Origin: Thiodiazotropha sp040506975
Lineage (GTDB): Bacteria > Pseudomonadota > Gammaproteobacteria > Chromatiales > Chromatiaceae
NCBI GenBank assembly: GCA_965211775.1
Contig: OZ242974.1
Location: 3,410,001 to 3,474,000, forward strand
Length of the DNA: 64,000 nt
Reading direction: 5' to 3'
Below, piece after piece: positions 18,387-28,081 of the stretch (the stretch's first letter is position 1; each line of letters opens with the position of its first letter). The position numbers and the translations under genes are program-made. The notes beneath the pieces are model-generated. The model was given only the letters and a program-made list of their open reading frames with translations, ran no database searches and had not been told where the DNA came from.

Positions 18387-19697
18387 GCAGATCCACCCTG
18401 AATATTTCCGGATAATATCAGCCCGACAACTTAACAGGTTGCCGGCTTAATCGCTCTGCAGGGTGCGGCGTCGCCATACAGAAGGATGTGTATGGCGTAA
18501 ACTTTTACTAAATTGCCCATAATTCAGCCAGGGCATTTCAAACGGCTATCTCCCGGACCAACATCATAAGGATTGACGGCTGTAAACTACGATGATCAGA
18601 CGTTTCGCCATTTACAACCATGTAAAAAAAATGGTCAATATCAACCGGAGTGAATATGCTGCGGTGATCTGGTCCTTTGTCTATTTTTTCTCGTTGCTCG
18701 GCAGTTACTACATACTGCGCCCGATCCGCGACGAGATGGGAGTGATAGCGGGGATAGATAAATTGCAATGGCTGTTTACAGCCACCTTTATAGCCATGCT
18801 GCTGGCAGTGCCGCTGTTTGGATATGTGACATCACGTCTGCAACGCAAATCATTTCTACCCTACATCTACTATTTTTTTATCGGCAATATTCTGCTCTTC
18901 TATCTGCTTTTCGAATCCGGCATTTCACAGACCCTTACCGCCCGGATCTTTTTCGTCTGGTTGAGTGTCTTTAATCTGTTTGTTGTCTCGGTCTTCTGGA
19001 GTTTTATGACCGATCTGTTCAATAATGAACAGGCAAGACGGCTGTTTGCCGTAATCGCCACAGGAGGAACAATCGGCGCGATTACGGGACCACTCTTGAC
19101 AACCTTCCTGGTTCGGTCTGTCGGCAATGCGGCAATGCTGTTGATATCGGCCGGACTGCTTGGTCTATCTATCATCAGCATTCATCAGCTGATCGCCTGG
19201 CAACGTACTCGGCATGAAGCCAATGAAACACATCGACTCGATGACAAGCCGCTGGGAGGAGCAATACTGGACGGAATTCGCCTTGCTTTCTCCTCCCCCT
19301 ACTTGCTGGGAATCTGCCTATTGATGCTTTTGTTTACATTACTCTCTACTTTCCTCTATTTTCAACAGGCACAGATCGTCAAAGATACATTTTCCGACTC
19401 TGAAACGCGCACATCCGTTTTTGCTGCGATCGACCTCAGCGTGAATCTGCTTACCCTGTTGTTACAGACCTTTGTGACATCACGCCTGGTGAAGGGGGTT
19501 GGCCTGGGTATTACATTGGCTTTGCTCCCTCTGCTGCTTGCTTTCGGCTTTGTATTGTTGGGATTCTATCCGGCACTGCCAATATTGATCGCTGTTCAAG
19601 TAATAAGACGTGCGGGAAATTACGCCATTATGCGACCGGCACGCGAGATGCTGTATGTAGTCCTTAGCCGGGAGGAGAAATATAAGGCAAAAAATTT

Positions 19698-20726
19698 CCT
19701 GATTACCCCTGAGGCTCAGCTATTGAGCCTGTGGTGCAAGCATAATGGAACCTACTGAATAAAAGAGGATTTCATCATGCCGAGAAATACTATTCAATTT
19801 CAAAAAGGTCTTGGTTTGCACGATTTTCTGGAACAATATGGGACCGAGGATCAGTGTCGACAGGCATTGTATGATTTGCGCTGGCCGACGGGCTATGTCT
19901 GCCCTGAGTGCGGCAACACAACAGGCTGTGAACTCAAAAAGCGTCAGATATATCAATGTCACAAGTGCCATCATCAGACTTCCCTGACCGCCGGCAGCAT
20001 CTTCCATGGCACCAAGCTGCCGCTGAGAACGTGGTTTCTTGCGATCTATCTGTTGACCCAACGCAAGAAAAGTATCTCGGCGCTGCAACTTTCCCGCGAA
20101 ATCGGGGTGAACTACAATACGGCCTGGCGACTCAAGCATAAGTTGATGCAGGTGATGATGGAACGTGAGCGTGGAAAAAAACTGGCCGGTCGCATCGAAT
20201 TGGATGATGCTTATCTCGGAGGCGAGCAAGCCGGTAAGCGTGGTCGTGGGTCGCGCAACAAAATCCCTTTCGTAGCTGCTGTTGAGACGACGCGGGACGG
20301 CAGGCCCATGAAAATTCAACTGCGTCGTGTAAGGGGCTTCCGCAAACGTGAAATCGCCCGCTACGCCCGCTCCTGCTTGATGCCTGGCAGCGAAGTCTTT
20401 ACCGATGGGCTTTGGTGCTTTAGTGGCGTGACAACCGCTGATTGCCATCATAACCCCATGGTGACGGGTGGTGGGCGCCAAAGTGTCCAGTATTCGTGCT
20501 TCAAATGGGTAAACACGATGTTGGGTAATGTCAAAAACAGTCTGTTGGGTACTTTTCATGCGATTCGAGATAAACATGTGTCGCGTTATCTTGCTGAGTT
20601 CGAATATCGGTTTAACCGCCGTTTCGATTTACCCGCCATGATTGAACGATTGCTTTTTGCCGCTCTTCGCACTCCACCTATGCCATATCGCCTCTTGAGA
20701 ATGGCTGAGGTTTAGGGGTAATCAGG
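19698..20726 (+). mobile_element. IS1595-family insertion sequence, copy F
   Basis: 1,029 bp with perfect target duplication AAAAATTT (19690-19697 and 20727-20734). It interrupts the MFS gene and lies in the same direction, so the downstream aldo/keto reductase may now depend on transcription from the element. Confidence 0.97.
19777..20715 (+). CDS. IS1595-family transposase (copy F)
   Basis: Intact 312-codon gene, identical in protein sequence to the majority form (same as copy B). Confidence 0.95.
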   Translation: MPRNTIQFQKGLGLHDFLEQYGTEDQCRQALYDLRWPTGYVCPECGNTTGCELKKRQIYQCHKCHHQTSLTAGSIFHGTKLPLRTWFLAIYLLTQRKKSISALQLSREIGVNYNTAWRLKHKLMQVMMERERGKKLAGRIELDDAYLGGEQAGKRGRGSRNKIPFVAAVETTRDGRPMKIQLRRVRGFRKREIARYARSCLMPGSEVFTDGLWCFSGVTTADCHHNPMVTGGGRQSVQYSCFKWVNTMLGNVKNSLLGTFHAIRDKHVSRYLAEFEYRFNRRFDLPAMIERLLFAALRTPPMPYRLLRMAEV

Positions 20727-20937
20727 AAAAATTTTATCGATACCGTAGTCTATCGCGGTGGAGATGCCGTCAGCTCCTGGGTCTATGCGGGTCTTAAATC
20801 GGTCGGCTTCACACTCTCCAGCATCGCCTGGATCGCCGTACCGATTTCTCTGTTTTGGGCATGGATTGCATACAGGCTGGGACGGCGGCAAACTATTATG
20901 GCGAATGGACAGCACGCTACTTCTGCAGGAGGACGCT

Positions 20938-21879
20938 ATGAACGGATCGGATAAGCCGATTGGACGCAGGGCACTGCTCAAAATGCTGGCCGCTATGGCC
21001 GGTAGCTGCTGGCTTAATCCCAGCTTGATTCAGGCTGTAGAACGAACAGCAGTCAAAAAAGTGATACCCGTCAGCAATGAGAGACTACCCGTCATTGGAA
21101 TCGGCACCTCACGCACCTTTGATTCTGCCGGAAACAGTGAAAAGATAGCCAAGCTCGGCAAGGTATTGGAGCAGTTTTTTAGCATGGGAGGATCACTGAT
21201 CGATTCATCCCCTATGTACGGCTCCGCCGAACATGTACTCGGCACCCTGTTAAAACGCACTCAACCGGGATCACTGTTTGCCGCCACCAAGGTCTGGACA
21301 GACGGAAAAGCGCATGGCGTCACTCAGATGGAACTCTCAAGGAAACTGTGGGGCGTCGAACGTTTCGATCTCATGCAGATTCATAATCTGAGAGACTGGC
21401 GGGTACATCTTGAGACACTGATGGGGATGAAAGCGGAGGGTAAGATCCGATATGTCGGCATCACGACATCTCATGGCCGTGATCATGATGAATTGTACCA
21501 GGCTCTCTCGAACAATCCTTTCGACTTTGTTCAACTGAGTTACAATATCAGAGATCGTGCGGTGGAAAACAGGCTGTTACCCTTGGCGATGGACAGGGGG
21601 ATCGCTGTGATCGCAAATCGTCCCTTTGCGCGGGGCAGCCTGTTCAGACGGGTGAAAGAGGAACCGCTGCCGGAATGGGTTGATGAATTCGACTGCAACA
21701 GTTGGGCGCAGTTCTTCCTTAAATATATCGCCTCCCATCCAGCCATCACCTGCACTATACCTGCCACCTCAAAGGTACACCATCTCCTTGATAATATGAG
21801 CGCAGGGTTTGGAAAAATGCCTGATAGCGTGATGCGCGGAGAGATGGAAAGGACCTTTGAGAAAATATCCCAAGCCTGA
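20938..21879 (+). CDS. Aldo/keto reductase with Tat-like signal
   Basis: 313 residues from ATG 20938, preceded by gcaggagg at a spacing of about 5-6; longer upstream starts belong to the MFS frame region. The N-terminus has a twin-arginine-type motif (GRRALLKMLAAMAGS), so export by Tat is likely. The rest is a (beta/alpha)8 aldo/keto reductase: GIGTSRTFDSAG, the active-site Asp and Tyr in LIDSSPMYGSAEHVLG, DLMQIHNL and the C-terminal IPATSKVHHLLDN. The lysine and histidine positions of the tetrad cannot be confirmed by eye. It overlaps the interrupted MFS gene by 17 bp. Confidence 0.85.
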   Translation: MNGSDKPIGRRALLKMLAAMAGSCWLNPSLIQAVERTAVKKVIPVSNERLPVIGIGTSRTFDSAGNSEKIAKLGKVLEQFFSMGGSLIDSSPMYGSAEHVLGTLLKRTQPGSLFAATKVWTDGKAHGVTQMELSRKLWGVERFDLMQIHNLRDWRVHLETLMGMKAEGKIRYVGITTSHGRDHDELYQALSNNPFDFVQLSYNIRDRAVENRLLPLAMDRGIAVIANRPFARGSLFRRVKEEPLPEWVDEFDCNSWAQFFLKYIASHPAITCTIPATSKVHHLLDNMSAGFGKMPDSVMRGEMERTFEKISQA

Positions 21880-21938
21880 CCTTTCAGGATGTTGTTAATA
21901 ACGACCCTGAAAACAAACCATTCAGATCCCGCTTAGGA

Positions 21939-21958
21939 CCTGTTAACAGGCCCTAATA
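21939..21958 (-). repeat. Palindrome cctgttaacagg and second copy of the dispersed 18-mer
   Basis: 21939-21950 is a perfect 12-bp palindrome; 21941-21958 is the reverse complement of the 18-mer at 14856-14873. Together with the flanks ttagga and ccctaa it forms a longer imperfect palindrome of 24 bases (21933-21956). It lies between two convergent genes. Confidence 0.55.
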
Positions 21959-21961
21959 CAT

Positions 21962-21997
21962 ATTGATTTGAATCCTTTGAAAGGGATTCAAATCAAT
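21962..21997. terminator. Bidirectional hairpin, 14-bp stem
   Basis: attgatttgaatcc and ggattcaaatcaat form a perfect 14-bp stem with an 8-base loop. The right arm overlaps the stop codon of the diguanylate cyclase gene (21993-21995). Position between convergent genes suits a shared terminator, although the run of T after it is short on both strands. Confidence 0.6.
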
Positions 21998-23048
21998 CCG
22001 CCAGCATCACCCGGTTTCTGCCCAGTGATTTAGAGCGATAGAGCGCCTGATCACAGCGGTTGAGAAAATCTTCGCAGGATTCCCCCATACGGAATGCGGC
22101 CACACCGATCGATGCCGAAATGCCGCCGACGACACTCCCGGTATTCGGTCGTTTGAGTACGATCTTCTCGATAACGGTGCGGAAATGTTCGGCCAGGTTT
22201 CGTGCATTGCTGGAACCAATATCGGGCAACAGGATGGCGAACTCATCACCGCCAAAACGAGCACAGGCGTCTTTTCCCTTGGTGTGATGTTTTAACAACT
22301 CCGCCACTGCGCGCAGCACCTTATCTCCCAGCAGATGTCCATGGTTATCGTTGACCTCCTTGAAATGATCAATGTCGATGAGCACCAAGCAGAAATTAGC
22401 AGCATGCTGCTCCACTACCTCACTGATCATCGAGGCGAGTGTCTGATCGAATCCTCTTCGATTCATTACTCCCGTCAGCGGATCCAGCATCGCTTCCTGC
22501 CTGGCGTAACTCAGTTCCTCCCTGAGTTTCTCAACCTCGTCAGTGGAATTGAGCAGCTGTGTCTCGAACTGATTCGTCTCGGTAATCAATGAGCGGGTCT
22601 CAGATATGATCGAAGAAACCGCCTGCATGACGCTTTCAATCCTGTTGCTTTCCGCCAAGGTATCGATATGCGTTTTAATCTTCTCATTGGTTATCGAGGT
22701 CTTGCCGGTCAGATCGATCATGGTGCCCAAGGTATGGGCGACGATATCCATCAGTTCCTCTCTCAGATCCCTCAGCACCGCTTCATCACAATTGCAGACG
22801 TAGTGTCTGAACAGCTCCGCTACAGTTTCTTCCCACCAACCCTTATCACCCTTCAGCAGCTCGTCCAGGCGTGCATTCAGCGCGGTATCCTCACCGAGGA
22901 CATAGTGGTATGCAATGCTGAAATTGACAGGATTGACAATTAGTTCATGTTTCGCCAGAAAAGCGACTGCCAAACGGAAGATCTCACCGGCTTTTTCTTG
23001 TGATTTCGGGTATGTACCCATTATTCTTCTCTCAGGCTTTTTTTCCAT
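21993..23048 (-). CDS. Diguanylate cyclase (GGDEF domain), cytosolic
   Basis: About 351 residues from ATG 23048; TTG 23063 and ATG 23021 are alternatives, the latter with gagagaag just upstream. The C-terminal ~165 residues form a GGDEF domain with the intact signature FGGDEFAILLPD, preceded by DPLTGVMNRRGFD and IDIDHFKEVNDNHGH, so c-di-GMP synthesis is expected. No RxxD inhibitory site is obvious before it. The N-terminal ~160 residues are helical (AFLAKHELIVNPVNFSIAYH) with no transmembrane segment, as in a family of soluble cyclases. It stands alone between convergent AKR and PutA in the same direction downstream of the PutA end. Confidence 0.92.
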   Translation of the reverse strand: MEKKPERRIMGTYPKSQEKAGEIFRLAVAFLAKHELIVNPVNFSIAYHYVLGEDTALNARLDELLKGDKGWWEETVAELFRHYVCNCDEAVLRDLREELMDIVAHTLGTMIDLTGKTSITNEKIKTHIDTLAESNRIESVMQAVSSIISETRSLITETNQFETQLLNSTDEVEKLREELSYARQEAMLDPLTGVMNRRGFDQTLASMISEVVEQHAANFCLVLIDIDHFKEVNDNHGHLLGDKVLRAVAELLKHHTKGKDACARFGGDEFAILLPDIGSSNARNLAEHFRTVIEKIVLKRPNTGSVVGGISASIGVAAFRMGESCEDFLNRCDQALYRSKSLGRNRVMLAD

Positions 23049-23270
23049 ATCGACTTCAATCAATTATCTTTTTTAGTTACCTTTTAGAGGTTCTAAGCCA
23101 AAATACCTTAAATATACCGGGTTTAATTTTCACGTCAGGTAAGGCCTGGTCACTTAACTGGCGTTTGGAAATCCTGTGGTCATTTAGTTGTTTAGATTTC
23201 ACCCGTAATTATATACACAGCGAATCGTTAATTCTCGCAAATATTAGCTAAATGCATTGTAAAATCCGGA

Positions 23271-26177
23271 TTAATCTCCAATAGTCGGATTAGCGGGGGC
23301 AAAACCTCTGCGCAATGTGTTTTCGGTTACATTTCTGGCCTGCAGAAATTGCAGCAGATAGTCGGGACCACCCGCCTTGAAACCCATCCCACTCAACTTG
23401 AAACCACCGAAAGGCTGTCGGTGGACCATTGCGCGGGTGATTTTGCGATTGATATAGAGATTTCCCACGGCAAACTCCCGTTTTGCCTTCACCAAATGGG
23501 ATGGCAGACGGGAATAGACCCCTCCTGTTAGCGCATAGGCGGTGCTGTTTGCAATGCGCAGGGCGTCCTCGAAATCTGTCGCGCGCATCACCGCCAACAC
23601 CGGCCCGAATATCTCCTCTTGCGCCAACGGCGACTCCTCTTCCACATTGGTGAAGATAACCGGTGCCAGATAGTGGGCATGATTCGATTTCGAGGCTCCG
23701 ATGTAGTGTGGGTCCGCCGTGAACCTGGCCTCCTCGATACGTTGCTGAATGCGCTGTTTTGCCTCGGCACTGATCACCGGGCCGACCCTGTTGCCAGGCT
23801 CCGCTGGATCACCGACAGAGAGACTGCGTGTCGCCTCAGTCAGACGGGATACGAATCTGTCATGGATAGAGTCCAGGCATATCACCCTGGAACAGGCGCT
23901 GCATTTCTGCCCCTGATAACCAAAGGCGGAGTCGATGACTCCTGCAACCGCATCATCGAGATCGGCATCCGCATCGATAATGATCGCATTCTTGCCACCC
24001 ATCTCGGCAATCAGGCGCTTGACATGACGCTGCCCCGCTATGGATTGTGACATCAGATGATGGAGATGCAGACCCACCTCCCTCGATCCGGTAAAGGCGA
24101 CAAAATGGGTGCGTGGGTCGCGTACCAGTGCTTCACCTATCTCAGCCCCACTCCCCGGGAGACAGGTTACAACACCCTCGGGGGGTCCCGTTTGCTGCAG
24201 CAGCCGACAAAAGTGCCAGGCAACCACAGGCGTCTGTGATGCGGGTTTGAGGATCACACAATTACCACAGGCTATGGCGGCAGATAACATGCCGACGGGG
24301 ATCGCCAATGGAAAATTCCAGGGTGGAAGCACCACACCAACACCCATGGGTTGGTAGGTAAGCCAATTCTCCTCCCCCGGCAGGGATGAGTTTTGCCCCC
24401 TGTCGAGGGCTCGTGCACGTTCCGCATAGTAGTGAAGAAAGTCGATCGCCTCCGCCACATCCGCATCCGCCTCCGTCCACCCCTTACCCGCTTCTTTCAC
24501 CTCCCATGCGGCAAAACGGTCACGCTGTCCGGCCAATGCAGCGGCAATACGATCCAGGTAGTCCGCCCTTTCGCCGAAACACCTCGCCCGCCAGTCTCTG
24601 CAGGCTGACTGGGCCAGCCTGATCGCCATTTCAGCATCATCAGCGCCGCCACTGACAACCCTGCCGATCAGTTGCGTCTTATCGGCGGGATTGGTGGAAT
24701 CGATGACATGCTCCTGCAAAGCAACGTGGCCTGATAACATCAGTGGGTAGGTTTTACCCAGCTCGCTCTCCACCGCCTCGAGTGCAGAAACAAAATCCTC
24801 CCGCTCTGACAGTTGAGTGAATCGATGCAACGGCTGATTGGTGAATCCTTTCAGGGTCGGCGATTCCTCATCGGCTCCCGTCTGGGGAGGCTGTAATATC
24901 CTGGTGATGTCCAGTTTCGGCATCAGGGGTAGAATCGATTGATCCGAAGAGTTCTCCAGTAGGCGCCTTACCAGATAGGCAACGCCCTGCAGTAACTCGC
25001 CAAAAGGTAGATAATGGCGCAAAGCCAACTCTCGATCGGTTATCAGGGGCTCCAATGCACCTGACATTCCATGCAGCATTTGAAACTCGTATTCGTCCCG
25101 ACCTCTGCCCGTCTTCTCTGCCAGTGCTATGGCACAGGCAATACTACGCAGGTTATGGGTAGCCACTGCCGGCCTGATCAGCGGTGATTCAAAAAGCCGG
25201 ACCAGGGAGCGTTCATAGCAGGCATCGGTTTCACCCTTGGTGGACCAAACAGGTACCGGCCATCCCTGCTGTCTTGCAACCACGGTTTCCATATCCCAGT
25301 AGGCACCACGCACCAAACGCACCATAATGGGTGTGCTCCTGAGTTCGACCCATGACAGGAGCTCGTCCAGATCACTATCCGCATCACGTAGATAGGTCTG
25401 GATGGCTATCCCCATACCTTTCCATTGGCGCAACGACTCCTCCATGGCCAACCGTTTGAACAGTTGCAGGATGATCGCCTTATAGTCGTACTGCTCCATA
25501 TCGAGGGTGAGTGTGAGTCCCGCTGTCATGGCGGCATGGCAGATCGGTCTCAAACGCTCGGCCAATTGAATGATGCTGCCTTCGCTGTCAACGGCCGAGA
25601 TCTGTGAATAGAGAGAAGAGACCTTGATCGAGAGGTTCAAGTCAGCGTCCCAACCAGTGGCGTTACTACCTTCGGAAGCCCTGGCAATCAAGTCGAGATA
25701 GGCCTGTTGATAGCCCTGGGCTTCCGCCTCGCTAACAGTCGCTTCACCCAGCATATCCAGACTCGCGCGAATCCCTCTTGCGTGCAGCTTTGCCACGCAA
25801 TCCAGTATGCCGTCAGCGTCTTCGGCGGCGATAAAACGCTGCGCAACCCGCCGTACGGCAGTGCGGATGACCGGTGCCAGCATTGTCGGTAGTGCCGGAG
25901 ATGTGCTGCGCCTGATCCCCCAGGCCAGCAGCGGCGGCAGGCGACGACCTTCGAGTACTGAAAAATATTCCCTGAAATGGTTCACAAGCTGTGCGTCGTC
26001 AGTCAGCACCGGTACGGTGTCGACGAAGCGAAGAGCCTGCAGGCGAAACTGATCGTCAGCCAGCAATTTGGCGAGCAATCGATCGATCCACCCTCGCGGG
26101 TGGGTATCGGACCTCGACTGCATCTCGGCCCACATCTGGTGACCAATGGTTTGAATACGATCTTCCAGCTCCCTCAC
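23271..26177 (-). CDS. putA: Bifunctional proline dehydrogenase / L-glutamate gamma-semialdehyde dehydrogenase
   Basis: 968 residues, the length of minimal PutA without the N-terminal ribbon-helix-helix DNA-binding domain found in E. coli PutA. It oxidises proline to P5C with FAD and then to glutamate with NAD+. Seen: the proline dehydrogenase barrel (about 110-420) including DMEQYDYKAIILQLFK, MVRLVRGAYWD and the EFQMLHGM stretch; the ALDH domain (about 480-960) with PWNFPLAIPVGMLSAAI, Glu in AEMGGKNAIIID (about 725) and catalytic Cys in FGYQGQKCSACS (about 757). The start is GTG 26177. There is no PutP nearby, and the regulator must lie elsewhere because the DNA-binding domain is absent. Confidence 0.95.
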   Translation of the reverse strand: MRELEDRIQTIGHQMWAEMQSRSDTHPRGWIDRLLAKLLADDQFRLQALRFVDTVPVLTDDAQLVNHFREYFSVLEGRRLPPLLAWGIRRSTSPALPTMLAPVIRTAVRRVAQRFIAAEDADGILDCVAKLHARGIRASLDMLGEATVSEAEAQGYQQAYLDLIARASEGSNATGWDADLNLSIKVSSLYSQISAVDSEGSIIQLAERLRPICHAAMTAGLTLTLDMEQYDYKAIILQLFKRLAMEESLRQWKGMGIAIQTYLRDADSDLDELLSWVELRSTPIMVRLVRGAYWDMETVVARQQGWPVPVWSTKGETDACYERSLVRLFESPLIRPAVATHNLRSIACAIALAEKTGRGRDEYEFQMLHGMSGALEPLITDRELALRHYLPFGELLQGVAYLVRRLLENSSDQSILPLMPKLDITRILQPPQTGADEESPTLKGFTNQPLHRFTQLSEREDFVSALEAVESELGKTYPLMLSGHVALQEHVIDSTNPADKTQLIGRVVSGGADDAEMAIRLAQSACRDWRARCFGERADYLDRIAAALAGQRDRFAAWEVKEAGKGWTEADADVAEAIDFLHYYAERARALDRGQNSSLPGEENWLTYQPMGVGVVLPPWNFPLAIPVGMLSAAIACGNCVILKPASQTPVVAWHFCRLLQQTGPPEGVVTCLPGSGAEIGEALVRDPRTHFVAFTGSREVGLHLHHLMSQSIAGQRHVKRLIAEMGGKNAIIIDADADLDDAVAGVIDSAFGYQGQKCSACSRVICLDSIHDRFVSRLTEATRSLSVGDPAEPGNRVGPVISAEAKQRIQQRIEEARFTADPHYIGASKSNHAHYLAPVIFTNVEEESPLAQEEIFGPVLAVMRATDFEDALRIANSTAYALTGGVYSRLPSHLVKAKREFAVGNLYINRKITRAMVHRQPFGGFKLSGMGFKAGGPDYLLQFLQARNVTENTLRRGFAPANPTIGD

Positions 26178-26329
26178 CCGAGCCCCCTGTTGAAAAATTA
26201 TTCAAACACCTGATAAATACAATAGAAGAAATAATCGGAGCGGGTAAGATATTGTGCTACGCACCAATAACTCGCCTATCGAGCCACGATCAACCAGTTA
26301 AAGCGATTGCCCCCGGCGCCCTGATCGAT

Positions 26330-26752
26330 TCACATTGCCGGTATCGAGGCTCGGGTCAATTTGGAGAATCTGACGCCTCGCATACCGCCTATCCTGGTGA
26401 CCAACTGTTCTATTTCATCGGGTTTTCCCCGCACGATAATGGTTTCAAGACAGTGATGGTGATCAAGATGCACATGGGTTGTGCAGAGAACATTGATATA
26501 GCTGTGGTGTTGGATATGGTTGATCTTCTCGGTCAAGCCACGTTGATGATGGTCGTAGCTGATGGTCAATACACCGAACACATCTTCATGCTCGCCGGCC
26601 CAGCGTTCCTCCACCAGTTTTTCTCTTATCATATCCCGCACCAGCTCTGAACGGGATGCATAGCCCTGATCGGTATAGCGTTTATCCAGTTCATTCAGTA
26701 AACCTTCCGGCAGTGAAACAGTGACGCGGGCAAGTTCGTTGGAATCTGTCAT
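26330..26752 (-). CDS. nikR: Nickel-responsive transcriptional regulator NikR
   Basis: 140 residues from ATG 26752, which follows gggag; longer starts overlap nikO. The N-terminal ribbon-helix-helix (ARVTVSLPEGLLNELDKRYT) binds DNA and the C-terminal ACT-like domain binds Ni2+. The metal ligands are visible in HVHLDHHHC (His, His and Cys of the H-x-H...C set) with a further His in HHSYINVLC upstream. It is the last gene of the nickel transporter operon and probably represses it when nickel is high. No perfect GTATGA-N16-TCATAC operator is seen upstream of nikL. Confidence 0.93.
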   Translation of the reverse strand: MTDSNELARVTVSLPEGLLNELDKRYTDQGYASRSELVRDMIREKLVEERWAGEHEDVFGVLTISYDHHQRGLTEKINHIQHHSYINVLCTTHVHLDHHHCLETIIVRGKPDEIEQLVTRIGGMRGVRFSKLTRASIPAM

Positions 26753-26760
26753 GGCTTCAT

Positions 26761-27537
26761 CTACTCCCAATCGTGTACATGCGGGTGGGAATGGCTGATT
26801 GCACCGTGCCGATGCTGATGGCGATGCACCAGGTTGGCTTGCTGCAACAATTCCATATCTGCCAAAGCCTGTTTGACCGGGCCGTCAAAACAGAGCGTGC
26901 CCCGCTCATCCATGATAAGGCAGCGCTCGCCCAATTCAGCAGCCATGCTTAAATTGTGGGTCGTGATAATCACTGTCGCCTCGGTGGCAAGCAGATAATC
27001 GACCACCCAGCCACTGCTGCGAGGATCGAGATTGGCAATGGGTTCATCAAGCAGTAGGCACGCCGGTTCCAGAACCAGTAGCGCGGCCAATGCCACTTTC
27101 TTTTTCTCACCGCCGGACAAGCTATAGGGGGCCTTTTCCAGTAACGGTTGAAGCCCCAAACGCCCGGCCCATTCCTGAATCAGCTTGTCACTGTCGGGAA
27201 TACCCAATTGGCGGGGGCCATAGCCTATCTCATCGGCAACCGTGGGATTGAACAACATCGCCTCCGGATGTTGGAACAGCAATACCATTTCCCGCCGCAA
27301 TCGATTGGCCCATGGGCCGCTGCGTACAAGCTGTCTGGTGACCGGATCCCCCCTGTAGCGATAATCTCCCGAGGTTGCAAACAGAAGACCGTTCAGCAGC
27401 TTGAGCAGGGTTGTCTTACCACATCCGTTGGCACCCAACACCACCAACTTCTCTCCGGTCTCCACCCGCAGGGACAGATCCTTGAATACAGCAGGACCCT
27501 CAGGCCAGCTGAATCCGATACGATCCAGTTCAATCAT
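26761..27537 (-). CDS. nikO: Nickel ECF transporter ATPase NikO/CbiO
   Basis: 258 residues from ATG 27537, which overlaps the end of nikQ by 8 bp. It is the ABC ATPase of an energy-coupling-factor nickel transporter. Seen: Walker A GANGCGKTTLL (about 37-47), signature YSLSGGEKKKVALA, Walker B ACLLLDEPIANLD and the switch His in VIITTHNLSM. The C-terminus is His-rich (HRHQHRHGAISHSHPHVH), which may bind nickel. Tight packing with nikQ and nikR shows one transcript. Confidence 0.93.
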   Translation of the reverse strand: MIELDRIGFSWPEGPAVFKDLSLRVETGEKLVVLGANGCGKTTLLKLLNGLLFATSGDYRYRGDPVTRQLVRSGPWANRLRREMVLLFQHPEAMLFNPTVADEIGYGPRQLGIPDSDKLIQEWAGRLGLQPLLEKAPYSLSGGEKKKVALAALLVLEPACLLLDEPIANLDPRSSGWVVDYLLATEATVIITTHNLSMAAELGERCLIMDERGTLCFDGPVKQALADMELLQQANLVHRHQHRHGAISHSHPHVHDWE

Positions 27538-28081
27538 TGAATACGCCTCTTGAACGCATCGCCTGGCTGATCTCTGTTGCGGCATGATGGGATTGCTCCA
27601 CTACCGCCTCCGTCTGCACCACAGCGAGGCGGGACCGTTCACGCCAGTTCGGTCTTTTCAGGCAGCGGCTCTCAAACGCCGCGCGATAATCGTTGATGAT
27701 GCGGCTCATCAGACGAATCTGACCTGCAGCCAGGGTGGTTAAAAACGTTAGCGTGGGCGAGAATCTCAATGCATTGGCGAAATTAATCCTGGCGCTCAGC
27801 CAGAATCCCAGCATCACCAGCAACAACACACGAGCGTTGATCAATATCAGGTACTCGACACGGAACTCATCCCGCAGCAGGGCGATTATCAGATATCCAA
27901 GGGAGACAGCTGTGTTGAAAAGCAGCATGGAGAGGAGCGCCTTGCGTAGCAGACGCCAACGTAGCGAACCCGAAAACAGAATCACCACAACCAGGCCGAT
28001 CAATAGATACAACGGTTGATGTATCAGTGTCACCCCAACCACGGTAAGCAGATAGAGCACTATCCAACGCAAATCCCTCAT
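27530..28081 (-). CDS. nikQ: Nickel ECF transporter transmembrane subunit NikQ/CbiQ
   Basis: 183 residues; ATG 28081 overlaps the nikM stop by four bases (ATGA). CbiQ-type T component with several membrane segments (about 6-65 and 85-110) and a cytoplasmic C-terminal part with the conserved arginine-rich coupling helices: the FESRCLKRPNWRERS stretch and AMRSRG at the end, which contact the ATPase. It is somewhat shorter than the usual ~230 residues but contiguous with partners on both sides. Confidence 0.87.
   Translation of the reverse strand: MRDLRWIVLYLLTVVGVTLIHQPLYLLIGLVVVILFSGSLRWRLLRKALLSMLLFNTAVSLGYLIIALLRDEFRVEYLILINARVLLLVMLGFWLSARINFANALRFSPTLTFLTTLAAGQIRLMSRIINDYRAAFESRCLKRPNWRERSRLAVVQTEAVVEQSHHAATEISQAMRSRGVFND

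Larger units (their letters stand above)
18592..20954 (+). pseudogene. MFS transporter, nucleotide-transporter-like, interrupted by IS1595 copy F
   Basis: The 5' part codes for about 369 residues with multiple membrane segments and the N-terminal motif YYILRPIRDEMG, typical of the Npt/Tlc-like MFS group (ATP:ADP antiporter-like). IS copy F interrupts it in codons for KAKNF. The frame continues exactly after the IS (IDTVVYRGGDAVSSWVYAGL) to TAA 20952-20954, giving a reconstructed protein of about 445 residues. The stop overlaps the start of the aldo/keto reductase gene by 17 bp, which indicates an operon. The function as a nucleotide transporter is inferred from family likeness only. The start ATG has no clear RBS; ATG 18631 is an alternative. 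Confidence 0.88.
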
